Positions 10,484 through 23,596 of a DNA stretch of 64,000 bases are shown here, piece by piece. Location of the stretch: assembly GCA_018343915.1 (NCBI GenBank), contig JABRWF010000006.1, forward strand, positions 124,001-188,000, read 5' to 3'. The notes beneath the pieces were generated by a model. The model did no database searches and was not told the DNA's origin. It saw only the letters and a program-made list of their open reading frames with translations. Both the position numbers and the translations under genes were made by a program. Positions within the stretch are counted from its first letter, which is position 1; each line of letters begins with the position of its first letter. This DNA is from Agroathelia rolfsii. Lineage: Eukaryota; Basidiomycota; Agaricomycetes; Amylocorticiales; Amylocorticiaceae.

Positions 10484-12777
10484 ATGGCCACTGCCCTTGC
10501 TGCGTGAGTATTCATCGCACCTATCTAGTTTTGACCTTGTACATCAAATCTGTGTCTTCATGGGCTCTTCTTACTTGCCATCTATCGGGCATGGTCTCCT
10601 GTCGTTATGGAGTTGAACTTGAATCCATTGTTGTTCAGTGCTCTATTCATGACTCCGCATTGATTTCCCCTGTTCATGTTTTACAAGACTTATAGCGACT
10701 CGTTTTGTGTTTTACATCGCTGGAGCTTGATTGCTTACCGCCTTTCATTCTCTTATTAAAGAATACACACGGATTATTTTCTAATACATTGTTCACAGCT
10801 TATTACCTCAGCCAATCCACAACCCTGTTGTGTCCGACGACGAAGATGATACTTCGGCCAAGAATGCTCCGGCACCTTCGCAAGCACTGATATCTCGCTC
10901 AAGCATCCCTCCATATGGCAGACGAAAGGGATGGAAGCCGACATCTCCCAGTGATTTTGGTAGGGCTTTTCTAAACCTTCCCCCTCCTCCTTTGTGATGC
11001 TAACTTTTTCTCAGGCGATGGTGGTGCATATCCGGAATGCCATGTTGCTCAGTATCCGCTGGAAATGGGTAAAAAGAAGGTGACTCGCCGAGTTTAGTAA
11101 TTATTTTATTGTTTATGATCTAACCTCAGTATAGGCATCCTCAGGAAACACGCTTGCCCTACAGGTCGATAGCGAGGGCAACGTTCGCTACGATGCGATT
11201 GCTATGCAAGGCCAGCGCGACGGAAAAGTTGTCCAATCACAATTCAAGGACCTCGTCCCCCTGGCACATCGCAAAGATTTAACAGAAGACGACAAAGCGA
11301 TGGAACGTCCATCAGAAGAGGAGGTTCAAGCAACAGCCGAGCGTACACGGGCCGCCCTTGAGAAGTTGGTCAATGGCAAAATAAAGGCGGCACAACCAAA
11401 GCACATCCCCGACGCCCAAGGCAAAACGGCTTTTATCCGGTATACCCCCGGTCAACAGAACGGTTCCGATGGATTGAAACAGAGAATTATCAAGATGAGC
11501 GAGGTAGTTGAGGATCCTCTAGAGCCACCACGGTTCAAGCACAAAAAGATCCCTCGTGGACCTCCTAGCCCGCCTCCACCTGTGCTCAGGAGTCCGCCCA
11601 GAAAGGCTACTGCCGCTGAGCAAAAGGAGTGGATGATCCCTCCTTGTATTTCAAACTGGAAAAACAATAAGGGTTTCACTATCCCGCTTGATAAGCGATT
11701 AGCGGCCGACGGTCGTGGATTACAAGATGTGCGTAATACGCATTCCCTAACCTTTATTCTCCCTTCTTAACATCTAATCGAATTCCTAGGTACACATCAA
11801 CGACAGCTTTGCTAAATTCTCTGAAGCGCTGCATATCGCTGATCGCCACGCTCGTGATGAAGTGCATCAGCGCAAGATCATGGCGCAGAAACTTGCTGAG
11901 AAAGAAAAGGCAGCGAAAGAAGAGAATCTACGCCTACTCGCGCAGCGTGCACGCGAAGAGCGCGGCGGAATCGCTGCAGCGCCCTCTAAGCCCAGTGCAC
12001 AAACCCAAGCCGCCATGCGCTCTGGTCTGGCCAGCTACGGTTCTGATAGTGGTAGCGATGCCGACTCGGACTCGGAGCAGGAGCGCAGCTGTGGTAGTGA
12101 CAGCGAAGATGAAGAGGACGAAGAGGCGCGCAAGATCCGCGACCAGATGCGTGCACAGAAACGGCGCGAACGCGAACGCGATATGCGCATGAGCAACATG
12201 GGTACCGAAATGCGTGCAAAGCAGCTCGCACGGCAACAGAACCGTGATATCTCCGAAAAGGTCGCGCTCGGACTGGCGAAACCGACGATGTCTAAGGAGT
12301 CGATGTTGGATAATCGCCTGTTCGACCGGGATCAGTTGTCACAGAACTTCGGGGACGATGAGTCGTATAGCCTCTATGATCGGCCGTTGTTCCATGGTTC
12401 GACGGCTGCTGCCGCTATTTACAAGGCGCGTGGCAACATTGCGGAGGGCAATGAGGAAAGCTTTGGAGGTGGAACGGAAGAGGGTATCGGCAATGCACTT
12501 AGCAATGACCGCTTCGGTCTTGGATCGTCTGTTGGGTTTGAAGGTGCCAAAGATCAAGAGGTGCGAGAAGGCCCCGTCCAGTTCGAGAAGGACGCGACGG
12601 ACGTCTTTGGTCTCGATCAGTTTTTGGATGAGGCCAAGTCTGGCAGAAAGAGAGGCTTGGACACTGATGCGTAAGTATCCCATGAACTACATCATTGAAC
12701 TACTCTAATGTTTTCGATGCTACAGAGGAGGCTCCCGTAAACGTCATCAGCTCAACAAGGCTGCCGAAGCAGATTAA
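10484..12777 (+). CDS. PRP45: SNW/SKIP-domain pre-mRNA-processing protein (Prp45)
   Basis: Six exons: 10484-10503, 10799-10959, 11015-11079, 11135-11728, 11790-12670 and 12726-12777, giving 590 residues. SKIP/Prp45 is an intrinsically disordered scaffold of the activated spliceosome (NTC-related complex) that also acts in transcription. Signatures: IPPYGRRKGW and DFGDGGAYPECHVAQYPLEMG in the N-terminal part, then LALQVDSEGNVRYDAIAMQGQ, the P-rich KKIPRGPPSPPPPVLRSPPRK, and the hallmark ISNWKNNKGFTIPLDKRLAADGR at about residues 250-275. A charged helix (KLAEKEKAAKEE) and an acidic Ser/Asp stretch follow, and the protein ends SRKRHQLNKAAEAD. The tiny first exon (MATALAA) followed by a 295-nt intron is the least certain part; an alternative start inside that intron cannot be excluded. 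The gene converges on the CDC10-type septin, with 270 bp between stops. Confidence 0.92.
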
Positions 12778-13047
12778 ACCAATCAGTAGCCCTTGCATTT
12801 ACTTACTTTTTCGTGGTTCTAATAATGTTTGTCTCTCTTGCCATATGTATCACTTATATGTACGTGCTATTATTTGTTTGTTTTTGGAATACGCGAACGG
12901 ATGATATTATAAGGAGAGACGGAGATAACGACAAAAAGCACGAAATCCAAAAAAGTTCAAGACGAGTAATAAAAGAATGAATGAGCTCTTGAAAGAGCTA
13001 CGAGGTATCTGGCTGAATGTAGAATGAAAGGAAATAGAAAGTGAAGC

Positions 13048-14357
13048 TCAGGAGATGGTGGAAGCCGCCTGTGAGACTGCCGCTGGGCGCTGGTTCACGC
13101 CCTCCTTCAGTGCGAGCAGTTGCTTGCTGCGGAACGCCTCGTAGTGAATCTGGGCCGTCGTCTCGATGAGATCCTGCAAGTGGGTGCTATAAATTCTGTT
13201 AGTGTGGGCACAACTCGGAGATTCAGAAGAATAAACTAACCGGAGCAAGAAGTTGCGCAGGTGGACAAACTCGCAGTGTGTCTCATCTTCGACGTTAACA
13301 ACACCCCACCTATTCTTACGACCACGGACGGGCTTGCCATCAATGATGACACTTCGCTCGGATCCAACAACTGCAAAGGGAATGATGCTCTGTGTAATAT
13401 ATATTAGATGGCAACCCCCCTCATCATATTAACACTCATACCCTGATGGTCTCATTCAATTGGACCTCCTCTTCGTCGTTTTCATCGGTATCAAAGGGAT
13501 ATAGGCGAATGTTGTTGTATACAAGTTCAGCCCGGATCTGAAACAAAAGATATCCATTTAGTACATCATTAGAAGATATGAGAAGCATTACGATCACACC
13601 TTTTGCTTGAAAGCCTCACGCTCGTCAATAGTCAAGCTATCACTCTTAGCAATGACAGGGACGACATTGACGACCTCGCTAAGCTTCTTCATCACGATGA
13701 CATCAATGGCACGCAGGGAGTGGCCAGTCGGGTTGATGAAGTATAGACAGCAGTGGATGCGCGTGTCTTGAATGTAGCGGTCACGCATGGCCGTCAGCTC
13801 CTTACGCAAGTAGGCGCTGTGCTGGTCCTTGATGTACTTCACAATGGGATCCCAGCTGTTTCCTCCATGCGTCAGCATCACACAGCAACGAGAGCAGCTA
13901 CGTTGAAGATGGCTTACCAGTTTTCGTTGTTCACTTGGTCACCATACCCAGGCGTATCAACAATATTGAGCCTAAGCTTCACGCCGTTCTCAACAATAAC
14001 TACAGTAGATTGAGAACAACGGGTATAGACCATAAAAACGCGTACTCACCATGAGAAACAGCCTGAATCTCAGTCGTCTGTCTCACAGGCTCGTCTGCCT
14101 CCAGACGACCCTTGGAGTCGATCAGGTGGGACGCGAAGATGGTGTTGATGAGCGTCGACTTTCCCAGACCAGTTTGGCCTAATGAAATAAAACCGTTCTC
14201 AATTTCAAAGCTGGCGAGGGGCAGAGAGGTATGCGTCCTTACCAACAACGATGACATTGAACTGGAAGCCACGCTTGAGGAGCTTGTGCTCAATTTGGCT
14301 TGTGATGGAGTCGAAGCCGACGTAGGAAGTTGCGCGAATCTCCTCTGCTTCAGCCAT
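13048..14357 (-). CDS. CDC10: Septin, CDC10 class
   Basis: Seven exons on the minus strand (14357-14243, 14178-14050, 13999-13918, 13855-13600, 13537-13442, 13389-13241, 13186-13048) give 321 residues with every junction in frame. Septins are GTP-binding proteins that polymerise into filaments and rings at the bud neck, septum and hyphal branches. Visible: the lead-in SYVGFDSITSQIEHKLLKRGF, G1 GQTGLGKST, G3 DTPGYGD, G4 AKSD, and the septin-unique element region with WGVVNVEDETHCEF. The protein ends shortly after the alpha-helix EAFRSKQLLALKEG, without a C-terminal coiled coil. That absence, the length and the start MAEAEEIRATSYVGFD fit the Cdc10/AspD group rather than Cdc3, Cdc11 or Cdc12. 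The class is known from family features; the exact orthology was not tested by a tree. Confidence 0.93.
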
Positions 14358-14863
14358 GTCTGAATACGGGCGTGTGAGTGGTGAGTGTGGGGACGACGAA
14401 GTGACTAGTCGAGGCGACGGGCGGTGAGCGCTGCGAACAACTTGAAGCAACCGCTGTTGCGCGACTCACAATAACCAAGCCACTTACCAAATATGGGCAA
14501 TGCCTTCACGTGGCCTAATGACTATATATGGGAATGGGTTAACTAATTAGTATTATTGATGGATGTCGTGTATGTTTTGCCTCAAAGGGGAGGGTGTGTC
14601 AAGTAATTATGCATTCTCTACCAACGCAGAAATCGAATACTATAGATAAATGAAGATAGTCTCTGATACAGATGTATCGCATAATAATACACGTTCCGTA
14701 GTAGGAAACCGTCGTAAAGGGAGGGAGGGAGAGAAGTCATCAATCAGGAGCAAGATAGATTAAATAAGGATATCTGTCCGACAAAAACCATATCATGATC
14801 GCAACAGCCGCAGAACAAAAAGAGAAAAGAAGAGGCGACGTGTTTGGAAGGAGAATATAGATT
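14358..14863. other. Intergenic: septin promoter and 3' flank of the flippase gene
   Basis: About 500 bp lie between the septin start codon and the stop of the next minus-strand gene. No reading frame with sense is seen. The CT/GA-rich bases just upstream of the septin ATG may be its 5' leader. Confidence 0.4.
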
Positions 14864-17800
14864 CTATTTTGAGTCGGATGTACTGGGTCGTTGTTTCCTG
14901 CGCGCCGACGACCGCAGGTGGAAGAGACTTTGGAGTTTATTTTGTCGAGGCGAGGAGGTAGGCAACTGCAATCGGCTGGAATGCCTCTCGGACAGATTGC
15001 TCTGCATGCGTCTCATGGCAACGCCATGCTCTTCGGTGGAGAAGTCGAATCCGCGATGCATCAATTGTTGACCTGTTGACATATCAGTCCGGCTGCCAAC
15101 GCGCATGTCCATCGAGGGACGCCGAGGATCCAGGGATATATCGCCTAAACTGTCTGCTCTCGATGCACTCGACAGGTTGCTCGCAATACGGGAGTGCCTG
15201 CGAGACAGCCGAGACGTGGACCGGGACACACGGGACACGCGAGAAGAAGAACGCTGCAAGATATTAAGAGCATTCACACGCTCCGCATCCCGGCTGATAT
15301 CTCGCTGTGGGTCGTATTTCTTGATCCATCGCATGATATCGATATCGTTGGGTGCATAGCCAAACTTGTAGGCCTTTGCGACGTATCTTGGAAGCAGTGA
15401 GATAAGAATGGTGATAGGAAGGCAAAGCCAGAAGTATGCCGAGTGAAAGAGGAGGTAGTCGTTCCCAAAGACGTCTGTGACGAACCAACCAGGCGATACA
15501 ATCGAGTAGATGGCCTAACATAATCCATTTTCAGTTCAGGAGTTTTTTTGTATAGGCAGCTTATGCACTTACGGTGAACGCCCAAACCAGAACTATACCG
15601 AGGGCGAGGGCAAAGAAGACCCATCCAGTCCACACATTGGTATTCAGACCGTTGGTAAGATTGGCCGTCATGACGGCCGCAATTATCGCAGTCTACAAGC
15701 TAGTATCAATATCAAGTCCCTAATCCATCAGGGATTCCCTTACCGTGGTCCATTCAAACTGTCCAATCTCATAGCCGTCCTCTCTCGCAGTAGTAGTGTA
15801 GTACGCGTACAGACACAAGAAAAATATGACGGCCGACTTTACACAAGTGAATTGTGACATCGTAAATTAAGTAAAATAAGGAAACTTACTTGATAGACAC
15901 CATCGAGCATATAAACGAGGAACAGCTTGATGCCGAACCATCGATGTTCCCTACCATACCGATAAAGTTCAGGAAGAGTCATGAGAACATCGTAATCTAT
16001 CAACATTTCTCATGAATTTCTCTACGAAATACACACTTGGTTGTGAACTCACCGACAAGGCGGTCAAATAAGCCCATGGCAATAACAGGAGCGATGGTCC
16101 AAAAGGAATTCCAGAACAGTAGATATGTATAATCAAAAGCGCTGTATCGTCCTTGGTGAGTTCAGATTGCGTAGAATCCCTTCTGGTGTTACTCACTACA
16201 CCGCACTCCAGGCGCAGTATATCTGGAACCACCACAATACACCAACACAAATAACGTTCTTGTAGAAGAAGTTGACAATCCTGAACAATATATCAGCAAA
16301 TACGTCCAGTTTCGAGATAAGACATGGACCATACATGTTACCATTCCTTGCGTATGACCAATGACCATGAACAAGGACAAGTTTCTTCAAGAACCTGAAT
16401 TGAGCAATGGCGTAGTCGGACGAGTTGACAGCCTGTAGACCCTCTTCACCGGATATACCAACGCCGACATCCGCAGCCTGGATCATCGAGACATCATTGG
16501 CGCCGTCACCGATAGCGAGACACATCGCACCGATCCCGTCCTTGACCAAGCGGACAATGAGTGCTTTCTGAAGAGGCGACACTCGACAGCACACAACTCC
16601 CTCGCATTTCATGGCAAGGGCGAGAAGATAGTTTTTATTGTCGTCGCTATCAAATGCCTGATTTACATTATATGAACACCCTTACGCGACTTGGGAAAAA
16701 AGTGAACTTACTTGAGTCAACGCAGCTCCATCAATGACGAGCACGAAGCCTCCGGGACGGTTTCCGTTATCAGCACCGACAATAGACGAAACACCGGTGT
16801 TCACCCGACGCAACGAAGTTGGACGTCCGGAAGGTTGCTCCTCGGCGGGCAGATCGAAACCATCCCCATCAAAAAATTCGTCAAAGGCAGCAAGGAGCTG
16901 TTCACGAACAGGACGACCTTTCTCGCCACCACCCTTGATAATGATGATATTTGATTCACGGCCGATAAGATTCGTAGTCTGTGCAATGGCTGTGAAGCGA
17001 ATTATCGTTAGAATAACATAAGACACGGCCGCATACTGAAAAAAAAGGTTACCTATTGCGGTCTCGAGCTTATCGCCAGTGGCGACCCAAATCTTGATAC
17101 CCGCACGCTTGAGATCGGCAATAGTTTCGGGTACACCATCCTGGAGCTTATCCTCGATCGCCGTCGATCCCAGCAACCGTAAATCCTGTTCGATCTCGTT
17201 GGAAACAGTTTCGATCTGTTCTTCGCGGTTCTCCATGGCCACGGTGGCCTCATGGTACCGATGAGACCATTGTTCATAATCCTCCTCTGATCCGAGTGTC
17301 AGTCCTGACGGAAACGCGGAAATGAAAATGAAATCTAAGTACCTGAAATCGCCTTGAATGCCAAAGTCAAAGTCCTCAAACCCTGGCTCGCGAATTCATC
17401 AAGGTGCTTCTCCGTAACCTTGCGAAGCTCTTCGTCTTTGCCCTTTTTCAGTCTTTCGAATATGACGTTATCTGCACCCTTGCAAAGTAAAAACACCCTG
17501 CCCTCCGAGCTATCCACACGACGAACAATCACACTCATCCTCTTGCGAGCGCTAGTGAAATCTAGGATGTTGAGAAGCTCATAACGCTCGATAGTGTCGC
17601 TGAACGGTGTCTGCAGATTGAGGATCTCCCGTTCACGTCCACGGAAGATATATCCAACATCGGCAGCGGCTTGCACGAGTGCAGCTTCGTCAGGAGACTG
17701 AGCCCGATATTCGATCGCACCCGTGTTAGGGTCAACTGCGGTGAGAACGGTGTGACAGAGAGCGAGGACAGAGAAGAAACCGTTCAGGACACGCGGGAAC

Positions 17801-19751
17801 GAGCCATCATCGTTCGCACTGGGGTTTCCGGCAGCCGAGAGGTCGGCAGCCAAGGCGGGATCATGAAACTTGGACCCTTTTGGAATTGGTGGCTTTGCTC
17901 CCAAGGGATTCGGAGTATCTTCAGAGTTATCATCCCTTTTCGTTGTGGATGTTGGGGTCGAATCTTGGCTAGGTGGGCGCTTGTCTTCGGGCGAAGTATC
18001 ATCCCCTTTATACACTTTACCCCCGATGGAGCACTGGCGGAAAACCATCGAGTTCTGAGTAAGCGTTCCGGTCTTGTCACTAAAGATGTACTCGATCTGC
18101 CCCAGATCGTCTGACAAATTCCAGGTACGGGCAAGAGTCGCCTGATCTGTCTTTTCATACCAGATGTCCTTATCGAAATATATGAACAAGGCTTGCAATG
18201 TGCGAACAGCCTCAAGCGAAATGTATAGAGAGATAGGGATAATGTTTTGGAATCTGATGGTATACAAGTTAGCTAACCAACTGTAAGGGGAAGGCATCGC
18301 CACGCACGTTATCATGGCGAAAACAAAAGTGATGAGGCCGTTGATGCTGGGGTTATCGTCGGATCGGTTGTCAAGATACAGCCACGGGGCGTTTTTCGGA
18401 TAGTACTCGTGTTCAAGCACGGAGTCAACGATGCCACAGACGACACACATGAGCAGCAAGATAGCCAAGTTAATTAATCTGGAAAGTGAATAAGACATGG
18501 GCTCGCGACGTGTGCAAGCACAACTTACACTTGGGGATTCATCTGTCGTTCCACGCGACTCCGTTTGCTAGGCGTGACGCCCGAGTTCATGACGATCTTC
18601 GTATCCTCACCTGTGTACATGACAAGACCTATGGCCCATGCGGTGTTTCTCAGAACCGTCCCACGCAAAAACGTCATCTGAAAGTCGACTGGCATGCGCT
18701 CGTCCTGGTCATTGACAACCGCAGCATTCAACTTGTACATGTTCACATCAGGCCTGTCGCACTCGACTTTGAATTTGTCCATCTTGCCGGCGCATTCCGC
18801 TGCAGTACGGAGGTGTGTCAATCCGGGAACAGCGTTGCGGCTCTTGAGGTTCGTCTCGCCATCAAGGTTCTTCGTTTCGACAAATGCTACGTTTTCATCT
18901 TCACTTGTAGCGCATATCAGCATGTCCGCCGGGAAGGGTTCGTGGTCCATGATCATGACAAAGTCTCCAACACGAACATCCTCCCACGCAGTCAGACGCC
19001 AATGAGGACGAGATTCGTCATCAGGATGAAGCATCGAAGGGTCTTCGACGGGTTCTCCACCTTCTACATCGGCGGATGAGAGCTGCTGTTCGGATAGCTC
19101 GACGTCACTAGACCGTTTCGAGGGAATGAGAGCCTTGGGGTTGGGAACGCCACGTATGAAGGTGCGAGTCTTGCCGCTCATGGGATTGGGGTTAGTCCAT
19201 TCCCCACCTGCAAGCACGCGAACCTTGGTATTGTTAACACGTCGGTCGGATTGATGTCTTTTGATGTCTTCATAGCCATCTTTGATTGCTGTTATGCCCA
19301 AGACGATTAGGAGAGGGAGGATGACAAGCCCAGGAGATATGGTCGAAAAGGTCGAGAAAAATTGAAGAATTGCGATAGCCAGGAAGAATCTGAGAGAAGG
19401 GTGAGATCCTCAGCGGTAAATAACAGACAAAGGAAATTGCTCAGTGTACATGTTTGCGATTCGTCGAAATTGCTCAAGTAGATTCCTCGGCAGGAACGTA
19501 ATAACGGTATATTTACTAGTGATGATCTGGTTCGTAGGGAAGACCTTATCCTTTAAGATCCTGCCCTTGGGGTCATAGTAGTCCTGAGGTAGAGGCTCAT
19601 TAACGAAGACAGTCCTGGAAGGCTTCTCAACACGCTTGCGGCCAAAGAGACCCTCGACACTGAAGTTGGCAAGTGACGATGTCCATCTTGAGAAGCGAGA
19701 AGGGGGTACACGAGGAAGTCCCCTCGAGCCCTGCGAGCGTCGAGGTGACAT
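14864..19751 (-). CDS. DNF1: P4-type phospholipid-translocating ATPase (DNF-type flippase)
   Basis: A multi-exon gene of about a dozen exons; the junctions checked restore frame (for example [41 protein letters not shown]). P4-ATPases flip aminophospholipids or phosphatidylcholine to the cytosolic leaflet of plasma, Golgi or endosomal membranes, usually with a Cdc50/Lem3 beta subunit. Visible: [22 protein letters not shown] before TM1, A-domain DGETNLKSR (the P4 version of the TGES loop), PISL in TM4, phosphorylation site DKTGTLTQN at about 18,070, the K-bearing P-domain segment, hinge [21 protein letters not shown], and a set of C-terminal TM helices. The cytosolic tail is very Ser/Arg-rich. 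ATG 19751 gives MSPRRSQG and is the first in-frame ATG; a separate short upstream exon beginning near 19897 is possible. The DNF1/2 rather than DRS2 call rests on overall sequence style. Confidence 0.9.
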
Positions 19752-20145
19752 TGGACCGAAAGCACTGACACTGCTGGTCGTTGTCGTCGTTGTCGAGGAT
19801 CAAGCACTGGTGGTGAGTGTGTCAGTGTTTCTGGTAAGCACACTGGGTTTGAAGTTGCCGGCAAATGACCCAGACTATGTTCCGCGGCCGACGCCATTGC
19901 GTTATATGGCTGACATCATGTGTTGTCTTGGCTGACATAATCGGGGAAATGACCAACCGTGATCGATCCTGAGACCGCCGACCATCAACCAAAGCGTGCC
20001 GAACCTCGGCTTGTGGGCCATCTATGATGCAATCCACTGGCATTTCCGGACCAGCCACACTTTCACTCATCATCATTGCATGGGCATTTGCGGAATGGTA
20101 TGCATAGAAAATAAAAATACACGTCCTTGTCCAAGTCGTCGTCTC
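19752..20145. other. Intergenic between flippase start and ELP3 stop
   Basis: Holds the flippase promoter, a (GTC/GTT)-rich run at about 19,765-19,800 and possibly a short first exon of the flippase (minus-strand ATG near 19,897 with a GT-AG candidate intron that does not restore frame cleanly). No other gene is visible. Confidence 0.4.
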
Positions 20146-22353
20146 TCATACAAGCATCTTACTCATATATGGCCCGTCAAGCTCGTACCCGAGCTTCCTA
20201 TAGTAATCTCGGGTACCCACACCTAGAAACACCAGTAGCGTCAGCAAGCCTGTGCTAGCATGTATGCGGATAATACTCCTAACCGGAAATGACAGCAATC
20301 TTCACACTCCCATGTTCTTCACGCGCTATTCTTTCTGCCTCCTCCATGAGAAGAGTCCCAAATCCCTAGCAGTGCATATTCAAATTCATGTCCCTAGATC
20401 GGGGCAACGTGTTTACTCACCTGGTGTTGGAATTTCGTGGGATCTCTGGCATGCACAGGCACAGCGGTACCGTAAACATGCAGCTCCCGCACTATACTAC
20501 ACCCACCTTTCTCCGTGCGGACGAGCTCGGGCCGGAACGTCCCTTCGTCGCTGCATTTGCGCAGGCGAAGCAAGCCGACGAGAATATCCCGTTCGGGATC
20601 TTCATATGACAGAAATGTTTCCCATCCCCCATTAGCAGTATAATCCCGTCGCAAGAGCTCAACCGACTCTGGCCTGACTTTGTGGTGGATCTCATGGATC
20701 TGTGCAAAACCATGAGCCCCGTGGTATTTCATTTTGATTTGAGCAAAGTTGACGCACTCCAACTTCGCGGAAGCGAACATCTCGACACTCGGCACCAAAA
20801 TCCTTCATACGATTCAACGCGAGCTCTCTGAGGTTACCGGAGTTTTCAGATCCGCTGGTGACAAGGGGCAAAGGAATATCTCTTCGAGGAGTAACAGTGG
20901 TACTTGAGATCAAATCAAATAAGTGAGATAAGCACAACTCACCTCTGTACACGATATACTCTCGTCCATGGTGGAACTAGTGCCAGGATTCTCGCTACAA
21001 CATCCACCAGTACATTAGGCGTATAATTCTTGTATCTCCCTGTTCGCCAAAGCTCATACAACCCTGTGCCTCGAATGACCAATGTAGGATAAATCTTCAA
21101 TCCATCACTGCGGAAAGCAGGATTTTCAAAGTACTCCTTGAACTGTTCCAAATCGCGCTCCACCCCAACATTGGGTAGATCTGGCATCATATGCGCAACG
21201 ACTTTGAAGCCCGCATCCTTCGCTAGCTGGAAAGACTCGCAAACAGCGCGAACAGTGTGGCCTCGGTTCGTGTCTCGTGCAACATCCTCATAAACAGACT
21301 GCACGCCAATCTCCAGTCGTGTGCAACCGTAACGGAGCATTTGACTGAGATGAGGACGCAGACAGTAGTCTGGTCGTGTTTCAATCGTGATACCTATAGC
21401 TTTGGATTTGCTTTGTTCGGAGAATCTGCATGTGCACCCGTCATAGAAATGAACATTTTATCAGAATGAACGAAGAACAAACCTAACCGCCTCGTCAACA
21501 TCAGTCCCTGTGTGACCAGATAATGCATTGTGCAATTGTGCAACGAATTTGTTGCGATAGTCTTCCGGCATACTCATGAATGTACCGCCCATAATAATAA
21601 ACTCGACCTGATCATGTTTAGCACAATACAAGATGGTAGATTTCATCTCAAAGATGGACATACTTTATCTACACTGTGTCCTAGAGCCTTGAGCTGCTCC
21701 ACACGACCTCTCGTTTGCTCGTACGGATCATAACGCGCACGGATAGCACGCATACTCGTAGGTTCATAGCCGGTGTAACTCTGCGTGCTATAGTCGAAGT
21801 CCGAATCAGGGCCGCCTGGACAGTACCTATCGCATACATGTAAAGATCAGTATTCTGACAAGTCGAACAAAGCCGGGTATGCTCACACGCAAATGTTTCC
21901 CGTCATGGCAATATGTGGGCATCTGTGTGGTTTGCACATGACAGCAACGACAGCAATCTAATACAAGACCAAAGGAATGCATCAAAATCAATAATCTTTC
22001 AGGCTCATGCCGACATGCGACATCACTCACCCCACTCGCCGTCCGTATAGGTCTCGCCTTCAACTTGGGCAGCAGCGCTTTCTTGTAATCATCCGGAATG
22101 GCACTGATGATGTCCACTAGCCTGGGTACACCCCCAAACCCATATTTTTTGCTGATCTTGGCTCGGAGTTCGTTGAGAGATACAGAGACGTTTTCATCAT
22201 GCGCCTTGATCAACTCGGCCGCGATACCAGAGGTGACACGGAGGAGGATCTCTGCCTGAGAGGGTTCTAATACATAAAGTGCATAGTTGATTGTCAAGCG
22301 AGGATGGCACAGGTCCTATAGGATATGTTTACCACACCGTTGGCCTTGGTCAT
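20146..22353 (-). CDS. ELP3: Elongator complex catalytic subunit Elp3 (radical SAM + GNAT)
   Basis: Minus-strand gene in about eight exons; stop TGA at 20148-20146. Elp3 carries out the cm5 step of wobble-uridine modification in tRNA, using SAM, acetyl-CoA and an iron-sulfur cluster. The radical SAM cluster loop is visible across a splice junction as [19 protein letters not shown], followed by [60 protein letters not shown] and [14 protein letters not shown]. The GNAT half has the [23 protein letters not shown] lead-in, [26 protein letters not shown] (acetyl-CoA loop) and [20 protein letters not shown] at the end. The first exon is very short: ATG 22353 gives MTKAN before an intron and EPSQAEILL. 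Full-length and apparently intact. Confidence 0.95.
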
Positions 22354-22754
22354 CGTCGTTGCTCCTAGTTAAAATGTTTTTTTTGCTTCCGCGACAGTTC
22401 TGAAAGGTCTATAAGGACTCGAGCCAAGTTCTGTGATCAATTAACGCTTTGAATCAGACACTCGCCCTGCAGGAGAGAAGATTCCACATTTCGAGAGTTC
22501 CAATGAGACATTTTCCCACACACAGCTTGGTCGACAATAACATTTACATCAACTGGAGGGCATCTGAATCACCTAGTACTAGTATTGTGGTTATACGTAA
22601 CTAGGAAAGCTCGTAAGGTATAAAATCTAATAAATAAGATTTCACAGTGAGTTTGTTACAGGACCCTTAACTACCACCAAACCGATTCAAGCTAACAAGG
22701 TTGCAGAGAGAGAGAAGGAAAAAGAAGAAAAAGGAAGGAGCCGTAACCCCTTTC
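22354..22754. other. Intergenic between NLP stop and ELP3 start
   Basis: AT-rich stretch holding the ELP3 promoter and the NLP 3' flank. No gene-like frame is seen. Confidence 0.4.
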
Positions 22755-23596
22755 TTAGATCCAGGCCTTGTCGAGGTTGGCCGTGAACGTATCCTTATCA
22801 TCCTTGAACGGAACAGTCGCCTTCCCAAAGTTATGCGTATTCAGAGCAGTCCTGGCCGGACCGGGCAGCGTGTCCCAGTCCACCATACTCAAGTCCCGCC
22901 CGGGGCTCGTCTTGAACTGCAGCTCGTGGTTCGTCGGGAAGTTCGTCATGTATTCCACCTGCAGGTGGTTGCCGTTGCGCATCTGCGGTGCTGTCGTCTT
23001 CTTGTAGCTGCCGTGGCCAGAAGCTGCCGCTCCAAAGACATGAGGGTTGGCGTTGGCCGCTGTAGATAAAGTCTTGGTCAGTGTTTAATCTAATAAACAC
23101 GATAAACAAACTCCGTACGATTGTCGATCCAGATCACGACATTCTCCCAGTCGTGACGATGTCCAAAGTTGCCGCCACCGTCAGTGATCTGGTCCTTGGG
23201 GAAGTACCACGCATACATGATGGCGTAACGGCCCCTGTGCCAGATACCACGCGCATACGTCTGACCCCGCCGATTATCGTTGCAACCAGAAGTAGAGCCA
23301 CCGGTGTTATCGAGACCACCGCTGACCTGGCCATTAGCATTGACGGCGGTATACGACTGACAGCCGGAAGCGATATGCAGGAACGGCTCGTAGCGGCGGA
23401 TCGCATTGCCCTGAGGTCCGCTACGCACGCTCTCGGTCATTGGCCAAAGAGCATCATGGTTGATGGTCGGAGCACGCTTGTCAAACTGCTCGAGGGTGTC
23501 AGAGACGGCTCCGGAGCCAGCGTCGGCTCCAGGAGAAGGAGCAGCTAGTGCGGAAGAAGCGACGGCGAAGAGAGCAACAAGGGTATGGAAACGCAT
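22755..23596 (-). CDS. Secreted NPP1/NLP-family necrosis-inducing protein
   Basis: Two exons on the minus strand, 23596-23119 and 23059-22755, give 260 residues. NLPs are secreted plant-interacting proteins; cytolytic members bind plant sphingolipids (GIPC) in the apoplast, and others are non-toxic. The N-terminus is a classic signal peptide (Met, basic residue, hydrophobic core ending in Ala) followed by a short pro-like region ending in Lys-Arg. The central family heptapeptide GHRHDWE is intact, and two cysteines stand in the N-terminal half, as in the two-Cys type 1 group. The intron splits an Asn-Pro pair right after the conserved VIWIDN strand; its ends are canonical. Length is normal for the family (about 230-260). 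Activity cannot be judged from sequence. The gene stands alone beside housekeeping ELP3, with a long gene-free stretch upstream. Confidence 0.93.

Noticed and set aside
17671..19079. Long plus-strand open frames antisense to the flippase gene
   Set aside because: They are shadows of the conserved P4-ATPase exons on the other strand.
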